From assembly GCA_016873895.1 (NCBI GenBank), contig VGVV01000001.1, positions 16,776 through 80,775 on the forward strand: a DNA stretch of 64,000 nt, in the 5' to 3' direction. The stretch is from Ignavibacteria bacterium. GTDB lineage: Bacteria; Bacteroidota; Ignavibacteria; Kapaibacteriales; Kapaibacteriaceae. Every line of letters begins with the position of its first letter. Positions within the stretch are counted from its first letter, which is position 1. The notes below the pieces were generated by a model, which was not told where the DNA came from, ran no database searches, and saw only the letters and a list, made by a program, of their open reading frames with translations. This document shows positions 34,551 to 42,828 of this stretch, in pieces. A program made the translations under genes and the position numbers.

Positions 34551-36605
34551 TCAATACTTGATGAATCTACCGATAGGCTTGCCCTGCAGCACGACCACAT
34601 ACATGCCTGCGGCTAACCCGTCGAGGCGGATGATATGCGTCGTGCTCCCAGATGCCACGAGAGCCTCATGAACAAGACCTCCACTGAAATCAACGACTTG
34701 AACTTTGCTGGGCTGCTCCTGACTAAACGTCAGGTAAAGGACATTATCTGTCAATGTGATAGACGAATGAAGTTTATCATTCTCGACCGAACTTACTGTA
34801 ACACGCAGTGGATCGCTGACCGCTGAACATCCATGTTCGTCGGCTATCGTTGTCTCAACACTATACATCCCCGAAACAATCGGAACGTACCAACCTTGAA
34901 TTGCTCCGGCAATCTTCTTACCATCAATCAGCCACGCATACGTGGCCGCCTCGGTTGACCACAGCGTGTCATTGCGAAGAGCAATCACTGGCTTAGTGGG
35001 CTGCACATTCCGAAGTGTAAACGCCATCGTATCCGAATACACGCGGCATGGATGGTTGCCTTTTGTGCGCATAGATGCAAACAAGACGTAGCTACCTGGT
35101 TTCGTAATGAAGATTCGGCGTGTCGTATCACCTGTGCTCCATTGAATATCTTCAACAAGATTCATCTCACCTATGATCTGCACATCAATAGGCTCTGCAG
35201 TAGACTTGCATTGTATTGTGTCACCAAACAAACGGAGCGCCATACTTGGCACCATCTGCATATCCATAACGTGGCTCGCTGTAACCGTGCCACAACCATG
35301 CTCACTCGTTACCGTTGCAGTGTAGATGCCGGGCTCTTGCACAAGGATATCGGATGTGGTAGCACCTGTGGACCAACGCAATGTCATCCTGTTCTCGGGT
35401 GTTGCGTTCGTAACAACCTTCAAGAGTGAAGATCCTTGCGGACATAAGAGTGAGTCGCCCTCGATGCGAATGGTTGGTCTGTCGTAGACAGCAATCACAG
35501 TATCAATGCGGCTAGTGCCGAAACATGTTGTGTTGATGAGGCTAACTTTTGTGTTACCCGATCGAGCCACAAACGAATACGAGCCGCTGCGCACGCTGTC
35601 AGGCAGCCATAGAATGTTCTTTGCATTGCCGGTATATATGCATCGAACAGTGTCCCCTGCACAAGGCTTTGTTGAACTAACAACAACATCTCGAGCATTA
35701 GCAGCGAGTAGTGTAGTTTGTATTTCTGTGTCAGCAATTTTGCTTGCAACACCGTCATCCTGCTTGAGCAGCAGATTGATGTATTGCCAGCAGCGCGCAA
35801 ACTGAGCTTCACGCGTGATTGTTGCCTTGCAGTTCAGCTCGCCGAGATTACATGCTGAGTTGGCATCTCCGAACTGACAATGGCTCGCTCCAGGGATCAG
35901 GGCTAGGGTTTTACATGCAGCTGCAACATTGTTATATATCGGCTGTACAGTTCCTGCAAGGGGCGTTACGCAATCAACACCTCCGGCGAGGATCAGCGTT
36001 GGACACGTTACAAACGCTGCGGCGGCAGATGAACTCGGATTCGTCTCGGCAGGTGCCATAGCTATAACAGAGGTCAGTTGAAATGCCCCACTCTGCAGCG
36101 CTTGCTTGGCTGCGAGAAATGCAGCGCCCCCTCCCATGGAGTGTCCAGCTAAAATGTTGTCATTGGCAATATGGTCCTTCCAGATCGAGCCCTGACGCTT
36201 TCCCTCCCGCTGCATGTATGCGCAGGCTGCCACCATATCTAGCGCAAAGTCACCATGATTCGGGAACAACCCCGAGCCAGTTTCGGGAAGTACAACAACG
36301 TATGAGCCCATGTTCTGACAGATGTTGGTAGCAAATGATTTGTATGCCGTTACAGGCATTTGGTACCCATGCCCCATAACCACAACGCCAAACGTTGGAA
36401 TGGCATTTGCACCCGTTCCTACAAGCGGACGGTTATCACCACTTGCGGAGTCTGCAGGGTAGATAATAGTTACGGGGATGTCCTTGTTTCGCGACGAATC
36501 TCGGATGGTCACACGGATGCGGCCCTCGTAGTAGGGGGCTGCAGAAGATATCGTCACCAACACGGCGACAATACAGCAAAGGCTTGTGGAAATGCGAAGG
36601 ATCAT
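34551..36605 (-). CDS. secreted alpha/beta-hydrolase with Ig-like modules and T9SS sorting domain
   Basis: A 684-residue secreted protein. ATG 36605 gives signal peptide MILRISTSLCCIVAVLVT. Residues about 20-270 are an alpha/beta-hydrolase of the chlorophyllase/dienelactone type, with VVVMGHGY near the oxyanion hole and AGHSMGGGAAFLAAK holding the nucleophile Ser. The His may be in PGASHCQFGD. Residues about 290-600 hold PKD/Ig-like modules of the 'RWSTGATTSDI' kind, each with a paired Cys. The end (VVDFSGGLVHEALV ... LAAGMYVVVLQG) is a T9SS sorting domain. It probably cleaves esters or polyesters outside the cell. A divergent, broken lipoprotein gene starts 44 bases upstream. Confidence 0.87.
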   Translation of the reverse strand: MILRISTSLCCIVAVLVTISSAAPYYEGRIRVTIRDSSRNKDIPVTIIYPADSASGDNRPLVGTGANAIPTFGVVVMGHGYQMPVTAYKSFATNICQNMGSYVVVLPETGSGLFPNHGDFALDMVAACAYMQREGKRQGSIWKDHIANDNILAGHSMGGGAAFLAAKQALQSGAFQLTSVIAMAPAETNPSSSAAAAFVTCPTLILAGGVDCVTPLAGTVQPIYNNVAAACKTLALIPGASHCQFGDANSACNLGELNCKATITREAQFARCWQYINLLLKQDDGVASKIADTEIQTTLLAANARDVVVSSTKPCAGDTVRCIYTGNAKNILWLPDSVRSGSYSFVARSGNTKVSLINTTCFGTSRIDTVIAVYDRPTIRIEGDSLLCPQGSSLLKVVTNATPENRMTLRWSTGATTSDILVQEPGIYTATVTSEHGCGTVTASHVMDMQMVPSMALRLFGDTIQCKSTAEPIDVQIIGEMNLVEDIQWSTGDTTRRIFITKPGSYVLFASMRTKGNHPCRVYSDTMAFTLRNVQPTKPVIALRNDTLWSTEAATYAWLIDGKKIAGAIQGWYVPIVSGMYSVETTIADEHGCSAVSDPLRVTVSSVENDKLHSSITLTDNVLYLTFSQEQPSKVQVVDFSGGLVHEALVASGSTTHIIRLDGLAAGMYVVVLQGKPIGRFIKY

Positions 36606-36649
36606 GCTGTAGTAATTTACTACCAGATTTATATCGCCAAAGGGTCCAG

Positions 36650-37357
36650 ATGAAATTGTCACTTGCGGTTGCCGCCATATCGGCGCTACTTATCGGCTGT
36701 TCTTAAGAGACTAGTCCTCTACTGGAGCAAACGCTTGAGGTGCGCTATCAAGCCGCAATCATCGATTCCATGGTTGCCGATGAAAATGAACGCTCGACCA
36801 ACCTGATTGCCATACATGAGGAGAACCAGCTGCTATCGTGGAGAGAGATCAATGGTCAGAAATACGTTCTCGTGAGCACATGGACATCCTGGGATACATC
36901 TTACGCTCCAGAGCAGCAAGCCACCGCTCGCTACGATATCTGGGTGACGGTCGTACCTGAGTTGCGCCAATGGTGGAGGTCAATGTACGATGGAAGAACT
37001 GACACTGTACTCAGACTTGAGCAGCTGTTGGGACTGTCTCCAGGCCGTAAGAAGACCATGTTCCTCACACTTTGGGTGCGTACCGAGGATTTGTTTCGTC
37101 CTGCTGGCGACAAGGAAATCAATGATCAAACTGCCGGGCCGGAACTCCCCCAATCTGCTGATTCTGCCTACCGGACATGGTTTAACAACAGCATCATTTA
37201 CTCATACTATCCGAAGACAGCCCCTTGGACTCGGCTTGGATACACACACGACTGGAACGACCAATATGGAGAACGGGGCCTAAGTGAGTTCGTTGTGCGA
37301 AAAGGGGCCACCTGTGTTATCCATTCCGTTCAGTCCACAGCTGACTATATAAAATAG
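36650..37357 (+). pseudogene. lipoprotein gene with an in-frame stop codon after the lipobox
   Basis: ATG 36650 opens a good lipoprotein signal, MKLSLAVAAISALLIGCS (lipobox LIGC), but the next codon is TAA (36704-36706). The same frame then continues without interruption as ETSPLLEQTLEV and runs to the stop at 37355-37357, giving a 205-residue soluble domain with no known family from the first in-frame GTG (36740). Changing TAA to CAA or GAA would restore a lipoprotein of about 235 residues. So this is a single nonsense change in an otherwise intact gene, a sequencing error, or a case where the domain is now made without export from an internal GTG. It is divergent from the T9SS hydrolase gene. 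Confidence 0.7.
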
Positions 37358-37359
37358 AA

Positions 37360-37392
37360 CGTGCCAGCAGGGCTAAGCCCCCTGGCACGCAT
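37360..37392. terminator. hairpin between convergent genes
   Basis: AACGTGCCAG and CTGGCACG pair, with an inner GGGCT/AGCCC stem. There is no U-tract. It lies between the broken lipoprotein gene and the small minus-strand gene and could slow transcription from both sides. Confidence 0.45.
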
Positions 37393-37411
37393 TAAATAGC
37401 GTTGTGAGGTC

Positions 37412-37588
37412 TTACCTCGCGCTTTTGCCTTCAGCAACAGATGCCTGGTTATACGGCGTTACAAGTTTCTTCAGGGCACTGGCTGCCTTGCGGGCCGCGG
37501 CGGCGTCCTTCTTAAACTTCGAGTTGTGAGCTGCTGTGAATTCGCCGAAAAGACGAACCATTTCTTCGTAAAGTTCTTGCTTTGACAC
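37412..37588 (-). CDS. small Lys/Ala-rich protein, histone H1/Hc1-like
   Basis: A 58-residue protein starting at GTG 37588 with GGAG eight bases upstream. Sequence features: MSKQELYEEMVRLFGEFTA at the N-terminus, then a basic Ala/Lys stretch FKKDAAAARKAASALKKLV, and a short tail. Size, N-terminal helix and the K/A-rich middle resemble the small histone H1-like (Hc1) proteins common in Bacteroidota, which may bind nucleic acid; the match is by eye only. It has one of the best promoters in the window. It is too short, and has the wrong start codon, for simple ORF lists. Confidence 0.7.
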   Translation of the reverse strand: MSKQELYEEMVRLFGEFTAAHNSKFKKDAAAARKAASALKKLVTPYNQASVAEGKSAR

Positions 37589-37622
37589 TGAACTGTCTCC
37601 AGTTAAAAGTTAAATGATGCCC

Positions 37623-37654
37623 CAATGTTAGTGTTAACGGCTGATTTGTCCAAA
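37623..37654 (-). promoter_or_regulatory. promoter for the histone-like gene
   Basis: On the minus strand TTTG (37654-37651), 20 bases, TAACATTG (37630-37623), one mismatch to TAnnTTTG. It lies 35 bases before GTG 37588. Confidence 0.6.
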
Positions 37655-37699
37655 GCTTTTTTGCCCAGAATCATATTGGTCATTTTGAATGTCCGGAAA

Positions 37700-37942
37700 T
37701 GTATGGAATTCCACCGCGCCAGAGTGGAGGTCTCCGGCAATCTTTGCGGCGGACTACTGCACGGTTGCGGCCTATATGTAGGCGCTCATTTCTCTTACTA
37801 GTATGTATCCGTGCGCAGGGCGCGGATTGTGAGCTATCGAACATGATTTCGCTGCGATCATCGCAGTGGTTGCCAAGCCCCACACATGTGGGGCTTGCTC
37901 ATATGGGAGCAAGGATGCTGGGCAGCAGCATACTACTTTTTT
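37700..37942 (+). ncRNA. candidate structured RNA ending in its own terminator
   Basis: This gap of 400 bases has no credible ORF but holds a chain of hairpins: GCCTA-TATG-TAGGC (37770-37783), ATCCG.GCGC-AGG-GCGCGGAT (37807-37826), CTGCGA-TCA-TCGCAG (37852-37866), CAAGCCCCACA/TGTGGGGCTTG (37874-37897), GCTC/GAGC (37897-37910), and ATGCTG-GGCAG-CAGCAT followed by ACTACTTTTTT (37915-37942), a terminator on this strand. AATCTTTG at 37739-37746 (one mismatch to the -7 element) could be its promoter. It could equally be an attenuated leader of the histidine-kinase gene. It does not show RNase P, tmRNA or SRP signatures. Confidence 0.45.
37915..37942 (+). terminator. terminator upstream of the histidine-kinase gene
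   Basis: ATGCTG, loop GGCAG, CAGCAT, spacer ACTAC, then six T. No protein gene on this strand ends nearby, which is why a non-coding transcript is suspected. Confidence 0.6.
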
Positions 37943-37995
37943 AACATCTATAGTTTAGGTGTAACCTCGTAGTTTATCTAGGGGGTAAAAATACT

Positions 37996-40851
37996 ATGAG
38001 GAAATTCATTTTTGTAGCCAGTTGCCTGATTCTAGGCATTGTTACACATGGTTGCAATCTTGGATCTCAAAAGCAAGACGTTCTCTCCGGGTCGGATTCA
38101 GGCGAAATTGGTGCTCTCTTTGATTCGGCGCAGTTTCATTTAGAAACAACGGAGAACATCAAGAATGCGCTACCTTTTCTGCAGAAGTTGCGGCCATTTT
38201 GCGCCAAATCTCCCGATCTATTGCTGCGCTACAATGGCCTGCTGATGAGCCTAAGCTGGCAGGCCCAAAACTTTGAAGATGTACTCACAATAGCATACTC
38301 AAGCCTTTTCGAGATATCTGTGCGTGGCGAGGTTCGCTCTGGTCAGGACATGTATCAGACGCTGATGGCGGCGCACGCCCTGAAGAAGGCAGCAGATACA
38401 ACTGCTGCTATTCGGCTGTATGAATTCCTCGCAAATACTGAGTTTCTAGCTATCAGAAGGGGCGGCCAATCCAATTTGTTGGCACTGCAATCGAAGCGTG
38501 GCAACCATGCTAGAGCAATTGAACTAGCGAAAATCCTCGAGCCAACAGAGGTCATGAATCCAACGGATATCTCTGGTAACGTAAATCTTTATTACTACTG
38601 GGGACGGAGCTTGGTCCTATCTGGCAATCGCCAGCAGGGCTTGCAATCTCTGAAAGCCATCATTTCGAAACTCCAAGCGCCTAGGTCTAATGTCAACACT
38701 ACCGAGCTACGAGTCCGCATATCAACAGCCAAAAACATCCTGATAGATGAATTCATCTTGACCTTACCTGTAGGCATGCGAAACCAGATTACAAGATTGC
38801 TGCAGAAATCTATGGTCTCCGACAGTACGGTACTTGCGAACAAGTTTCATACTGTCGAAAAGCCTACTAAGATCCAAAAAGCCACAATCCCTGAACATAT
38901 GTATATCGTTCCAGCTTCATTACCAATCTTTATGAAGCTACCAGCACTAGATCCAATCGCGATAACCGGATTTGCAATGGATTCGCGCCGAGTTGAGTGG
39001 ATTTCTACCTTGTTTGGCCTATATGTGCGTGTCGGGCAACACTACGTACGTGTAGAGCTTCCCCATCACAGGGGGCTGCCCCGCCCCATTCGTTCCGTTC
39101 GAATAGAGCGCGATACGATTCATTTGCTGTCATACAACGATGTCGATACCCACTATGCACTGGCTAATTTGATACACAACTACACGCAAGGACAGTCGCT
39201 CCAAAACGTGTGTCAAGTAACGTATCGTTCAAAGAACATCCGCGAAGCAAACCAGACATTGCTCCAACTGCAACTCAATGATTCTACAACGATCGTTGGA
39301 ACACCAAACGGCATGAAGTCCGTTGTTGCAAGCTCTACGTCTTCAAGAGTAATAGATATCCCCACTGCGAATGTCGTAGACGATACAGTGCTTGCTATTT
39401 ATCGGCTCGGTGATTCGGTCGTAACGTGCTCGCGTGTCTATAATTACCGAGTGATCAATCGTCAGATGCTCGAGAATGAAACATTCGACTTTACACCATT
39501 CGATCCGTACAAGAGATTTAATGAGATTCGTGTTCCTAATCCGATTCATGGTATAGTCCTAAAGCAGTTAATGGGCGAACATCCATCCTCACGTAGTCCA
39601 ATCGTGGATGAGTGGCATCCTACTACGTTGCAGCGGATTCTTTTTTTGAAGAGAAATCGGGTCGCAATCATTCGAACAGGTGGGATCCTAGCAGTAGATG
39701 CTTCGCTCTCTACATCTCAGTTGATTGCATGGCCAGATTCTGTTGCAACACTGTTACGGAGAGGTTTTTTTCCTACAGTTCTTAGCGACAGTGTTATTGA
39801 TATTGCCACAGATACTGCCACTGTTAGAGTGAACATCAACCAACTGCTGCGCAGGAATCTTGCCCAGCCCCTTGTTGCAATTGCAGGTCAGAACAAGCGA
39901 GCATGGGTTGGCTGGCTTGGAACACAGACTGCTCATGTACAATGCTCTGACTCGCTAACAATTGTTGCAGGATCATCGAGCATACTCTCCGATTACTTAA
40001 CGATAACTCACGTGCTACCGGACTGGAGTGCTGATACGATAGAACTCAAAACAGTCAATATTGGGCGCATTGATGTTCCAGACCGTCGGTCATGTGTTTT
40101 AACTGTTACTGCCGCTGGTGCGCTGCAGCCCGGAACTATACATCTCTATCCAGAAACTCATCCGCTTATGTATCAGGATGTGATTATCGTTTTAACTATG
40201 CTGTTTGCTGGCATGGGGGCGTTGGGTCTTGTTTGGTTTTGGCATCGGCTGGCAAAAAAGAGTCAAGAGCTTATGGAACGTCAGCACACGGCTTTGGCTC
40301 GCGACCTACACGACACGCTAGGAGCCGATTTAGCACGCCTTACCACGTTGCTGCGCACAAGCGACTCAAAGGAGTCTCGCAACATCGCAAACGCGGCACT
40401 GGCTGCTAATCGCAAGTTTCGCAGCCTACTATGGATTTGGCGAAGTGACTCTATCAAGCTCTCTGAATTCGTGGGCGAGCTACGCGAGTATGCCCTCTTA
40501 TCACTTGCCGATGCCAACATCGTATGTTCAAGCAGAAACTATGACGTGGTTAGCGACCAATACATCGACGCAAACGTTGCCAAGAATATTCTCTTGATAC
40601 TGAATGAGACAATCACAAATACAATCAGGCATTCATCGGCTTCGAATGTGATTTTTGATGTTATACGCGAAGGCTCAGCTGTAACCCTCACGATCACGGA
40701 TGATGGCACGGGGTTTGATGCTAGACTACTTGTACGCAAGGGTGGTATAAGTAATATTGCATCCAGAGCTTATGATAGTGGATTCCACGCCGAGGTGATC
40801 TCTGCACCCTCACGCGGAACAACAGTTTTGATTTCATTTAGAGTGCATTGA
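37996..40851 (+). CDS. membrane sensor histidine kinase with TPR-like and propeller-like sensor
   Basis: A 951-residue two-component sensor. N-terminal signal or lipoprotein-like segment (residues 1-20, ending HGC). Residues about 40-260 are helical and TPR-like (SLFEISVRGEVRSGQDMYQ, GNHARAIELAKIL). Residues about 300-690 have propeller-like strands such as TLFGLYVRVGQHYVRV followed by HHRGLPRPIRSVRI, the pattern of two-component-regulator propellers. A transmembrane helix lies at about 733-757. The kinase is of the HisKA_3 type (NarX/DesK): H-box ARDLHDTLGADL with His 772, N-box NETITNTIRHSS near 870, and G-box DDGTGFD near 902. The response regulator follows directly. The signal is unknown. 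Confidence 0.9.
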   Translation: MRKFIFVASCLILGIVTHGCNLGSQKQDVLSGSDSGEIGALFDSAQFHLETTENIKNALPFLQKLRPFCAKSPDLLLRYNGLLMSLSWQAQNFEDVLTIAYSSLFEISVRGEVRSGQDMYQTLMAAHALKKAADTTAAIRLYEFLANTEFLAIRRGGQSNLLALQSKRGNHARAIELAKILEPTEVMNPTDISGNVNLYYYWGRSLVLSGNRQQGLQSLKAIISKLQAPRSNVNTTELRVRISTAKNILIDEFILTLPVGMRNQITRLLQKSMVSDSTVLANKFHTVEKPTKIQKATIPEHMYIVPASLPIFMKLPALDPIAITGFAMDSRRVEWISTLFGLYVRVGQHYVRVELPHHRGLPRPIRSVRIERDTIHLLSYNDVDTHYALANLIHNYTQGQSLQNVCQVTYRSKNIREANQTLLQLQLNDSTTIVGTPNGMKSVVASSTSSRVIDIPTANVVDDTVLAIYRLGDSVVTCSRVYNYRVINRQMLENETFDFTPFDPYKRFNEIRVPNPIHGIVLKQLMGEHPSSRSPIVDEWHPTTLQRILFLKRNRVAIIRTGGILAVDASLSTSQLIAWPDSVATLLRRGFFPTVLSDSVIDIATDTATVRVNINQLLRRNLAQPLVAIAGQNKRAWVGWLGTQTAHVQCSDSLTIVAGSSSILSDYLTITHVLPDWSADTIELKTVNIGRIDVPDRRSCVLTVTAAGALQPGTIHLYPETHPLMYQDVIIVLTMLFAGMGALGLVWFWHRLAKKSQELMERQHTALARDLHDTLGADLARLTTLLRTSDSKESRNIANAALAANRKFRSLLWIWRSDSIKLSEFVGELREYALLSLADANIVCSSRNYDVVSDQYIDANVAKNILLILNETITNTIRHSSASNVIFDVIREGSAVTLTITDDGTGFDARLLVRKGGISNIASRAYDSGFHAEVISAPSRGTTVLISFRVH

Positions 40852-40853
40852 AA

Positions 40854-41492
40854 ATGATAACTGTAGCCATAGTTGAAGATGATATCGTGCTAGCAGAGAG
40901 CTATGCACGCGAACTCGGCTCCAGCAACGACATTAGCGTGGTGGCCGTTTGCACAACAGCTGCTGATGCGAGAATTGCCCTTGCTGAAAGGCAGCCGAAT
41001 GTGATCGTTCTAGATCTTGTTCTACCGGATACTCCAGGGCATACGCTCATCATGGAAGTACGCACATTGGTCCCCAAAGCAGATATCATGGTTTTAACTG
41101 CCTTTGATGACTACCAGCGCATATATGATTCGATCGCAGCTGGCGCTATGGGTTATCTGACGAAGATTTTAGGTTACGGCGAACTTGCCGGAGCAGTTAG
41201 ACAGATACATGCTGGCGAATCACCTGTCAGTGCAGGTGTTGCACGAAAGATTCTATTAGCTATGCGTGGTTCGATTCGCTCATCACCAGAACTCGAGAAA
41301 TTATCCCGCAGAGAATTAGAGGTACTGCAGTTTATCGCCAGTGGGTACTCGTACCTCGAAGTAGCGACATCCTTAAACATTAGCCTCGAGACCGTCCGTA
41401 CACACATACGGAATGCATATAAGAAGCTGCATATTAACAGCCGGAGAGAAGCTGCGAACCTCATTAATGGTATGGTGCTTCAGCAGAAATAA
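40854..41492 (+). CDS. NarL/LuxR-type response regulator
   Basis: A 212-residue response regulator. The receiver domain (about 1-118) has the acidic pair EDD, the phosphoacceptor Asp in VIVLDLVLPD, the Thr in MVLTAFDDY and the Lys in GYLTKILGY. The C-terminal LuxR helix-turn-helix (about 145-205) reads LSRRELEVLQFIASGYSYLEVA ... SLETVRTHIRNAYKKL. The frame overlaps the kinase stop if TTG 40848 is used; ATG 40854 is three bases after the stop. It is the obvious partner of the HisKA_3 kinase. The dicarboxylate symporter gene 58 bases downstream is a possible target. Confidence 0.95.
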   Translation: MITVAIVEDDIVLAESYARELGSSNDISVVAVCTTAADARIALAERQPNVIVLDLVLPDTPGHTLIMEVRTLVPKADIMVLTAFDDYQRIYDSIAAGAMGYLTKILGYGELAGAVRQIHAGESPVSAGVARKILLAMRGSIRSSPELEKLSRRELEVLQFIASGYSYLEVATSLNISLETVRTHIRNAYKKLHINSRREAANLINGMVLQQK

Positions 41493-41550
41493 TCACGTGC
41501 AATCCCTAGCGCGATGTAACTTGTGAGCACTACATTATGCTGGGATATGC

Positions 41551-42828
41551 ATGAACGGGAAAGCACACCTCTCACTTACGAAACAAATTCTGATCGGTCT
41601 CGCTCTTGGTGTGCTGATTGGATACGTTCAACCTGAGTTCGGCACGTCCATCGGGTGGCTTCGAGACGTATTCTTGCACCTCATCAAGCTGATTATAGCC
41701 CCGTTAGTTTTTGCCACGGTTGTATCAGGGATTGCAGGGGGCGGACACAAATCGAATCTCGGCAGACTCGGTTTTAGGTCTCTGGTGTACTTCGAGGTTG
41801 TTACTACGCTTGCTCTGTTTGTCGGACTTCTCGTCGTCAATGTTGTGCAGCCCGGCCAAGGTATCGTTCTTGTCGGAGATCCCGGCACGCTGGGGTCTAT
41901 AGCCGAGAATCATCCCAAAACCCTAATCGAAACAATCGTGCACATCTTCCCAACTAGCATTGTTGACGCTATGGCAAAGGGCGATGTGCTACAGATAGTG
42001 ACGTTCTCTGTGTTGTTTGCCGTAGCGGTTTCACGCATTGGTGATAGAGCCAAGCCCATTATCGAATTCTGTGACTCACTGTCGCATACGATGTTTACGT
42101 TTACAAACATCATTATGAAGTTTGCCCCAATTGGGATAGGCGCTGCTATGGCAGCCACAATTGGCCATCAGGGGCTTGGTATTCTTGGACACCTCGGAAT
42201 GTTGATCATTGCCTTGTATATCACACTGCTGTTGTTTGTGGTGCTCGTCTTTGGCACAATTGTGATGTGCATCAAGATCCCGCTGAGGCAATTCATCAGT
42301 GCTGTGCGCGAGCCCTTCACTCTTGCCTTTGTAACAACATCAAGTGAAAGCGCCCTGCCGATGGCGATGGAAAACATGGAGGCATTCGGGGTACCCAAAC
42401 GTATCGTGGGCTTTGTTATGCCTGCTGGCTACACGTTTAATCTTGATGGTACAACTTTATATCTTGCCATGGCAAGCGTGTTCGTAATGCAGGCGATAGC
42501 AACCACTGCACCTGGATTTAGCTTCGGTATAGTGCAACAGATCGGCATGATGCTGGCGCTCATGATTACGTCGAAGGGTGTGGCAGCTGTACCGAGAGCA
42601 TCATTAGTGATTCTTCTAGCCACCCTTGCTACATTCTTGCCAGATAATCTCAAGCACTATGCACCAATAGCTGTTGCTATGATATTTGGTGTAGATGAGT
42701 TTATGGACATGGCACGCACGAGCGTTAATCTGCTAGGCAATTGCTTAGCAACTGTGGTTATGGCCCGCTGGGAGGGTGAGTTTGACGACGAGAAAGCCCG
42801 TGCGTACGTTCCTGTCACTAGCGAGTAA
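41551..42828 (+). CDS. dicarboxylate/amino acid:cation symporter (DAACS family)
   Basis: A 425-residue inner-membrane symporter of the GltP/DctA family, taking up glutamate, aspartate or C4-dicarboxylates with H+ or Na+. The signature elements of the transport core are present: the Ser-rich re-entrant loop TTSSESALPMAMENM, the GYTFNLDGTTLY segment of TM7 with the NMDGT-like motif (here NLDGT), and the second loop in MITSKGVAAVPRASLVIL. The C-terminal NLLGNCLATVV segment holds the substrate-binding Asp/Asn region. It follows the two-component genes by 58 bases with no terminator seen, so it may be cotranscribed or controlled by that pair. It converges with the next gene and overlaps it by 11 bases. 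Confidence 0.94.
   Translation: MNGKAHLSLTKQILIGLALGVLIGYVQPEFGTSIGWLRDVFLHLIKLIIAPLVFATVVSGIAGGGHKSNLGRLGFRSLVYFEVVTTLALFVGLLVVNVVQPGQGIVLVGDPGTLGSIAENHPKTLIETIVHIFPTSIVDAMAKGDVLQIVTFSVLFAVAVSRIGDRAKPIIEFCDSLSHTMFTFTNIIMKFAPIGIGAAMAATIGHQGLGILGHLGMLIIALYITLLLFVVLVFGTIVMCIKIPLRQFISAVREPFTLAFVTTSSESALPMAMENMEAFGVPKRIVGFVMPAGYTFNLDGTTLYLAMASVFVMQAIATTAPGFSFGIVQQIGMMLALMITSKGVAAVPRASLVILLATLATFLPDNLKHYAPIAVAMIFGVDEFMDMARTSVNLLGNCLATVVMARWEGEFDDEKARAYVPVTSE

Noticed and set aside
36704..36706. Recoding (selenocysteine or pyrrolysine) at the in-frame stop of the lipoprotein gene
   Set aside because: The codon is TAA, whereas those amino acids use TGA and TAG; no SECIS-like structure was apparent.
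37700..37942. RNase P RNA, tmRNA or SRP RNA in the intergenic region
   Set aside because: The conserved RNase P core, tRNA-like ends and the SRP tetraloop region were not found, and the length is short for RNase P or tmRNA.
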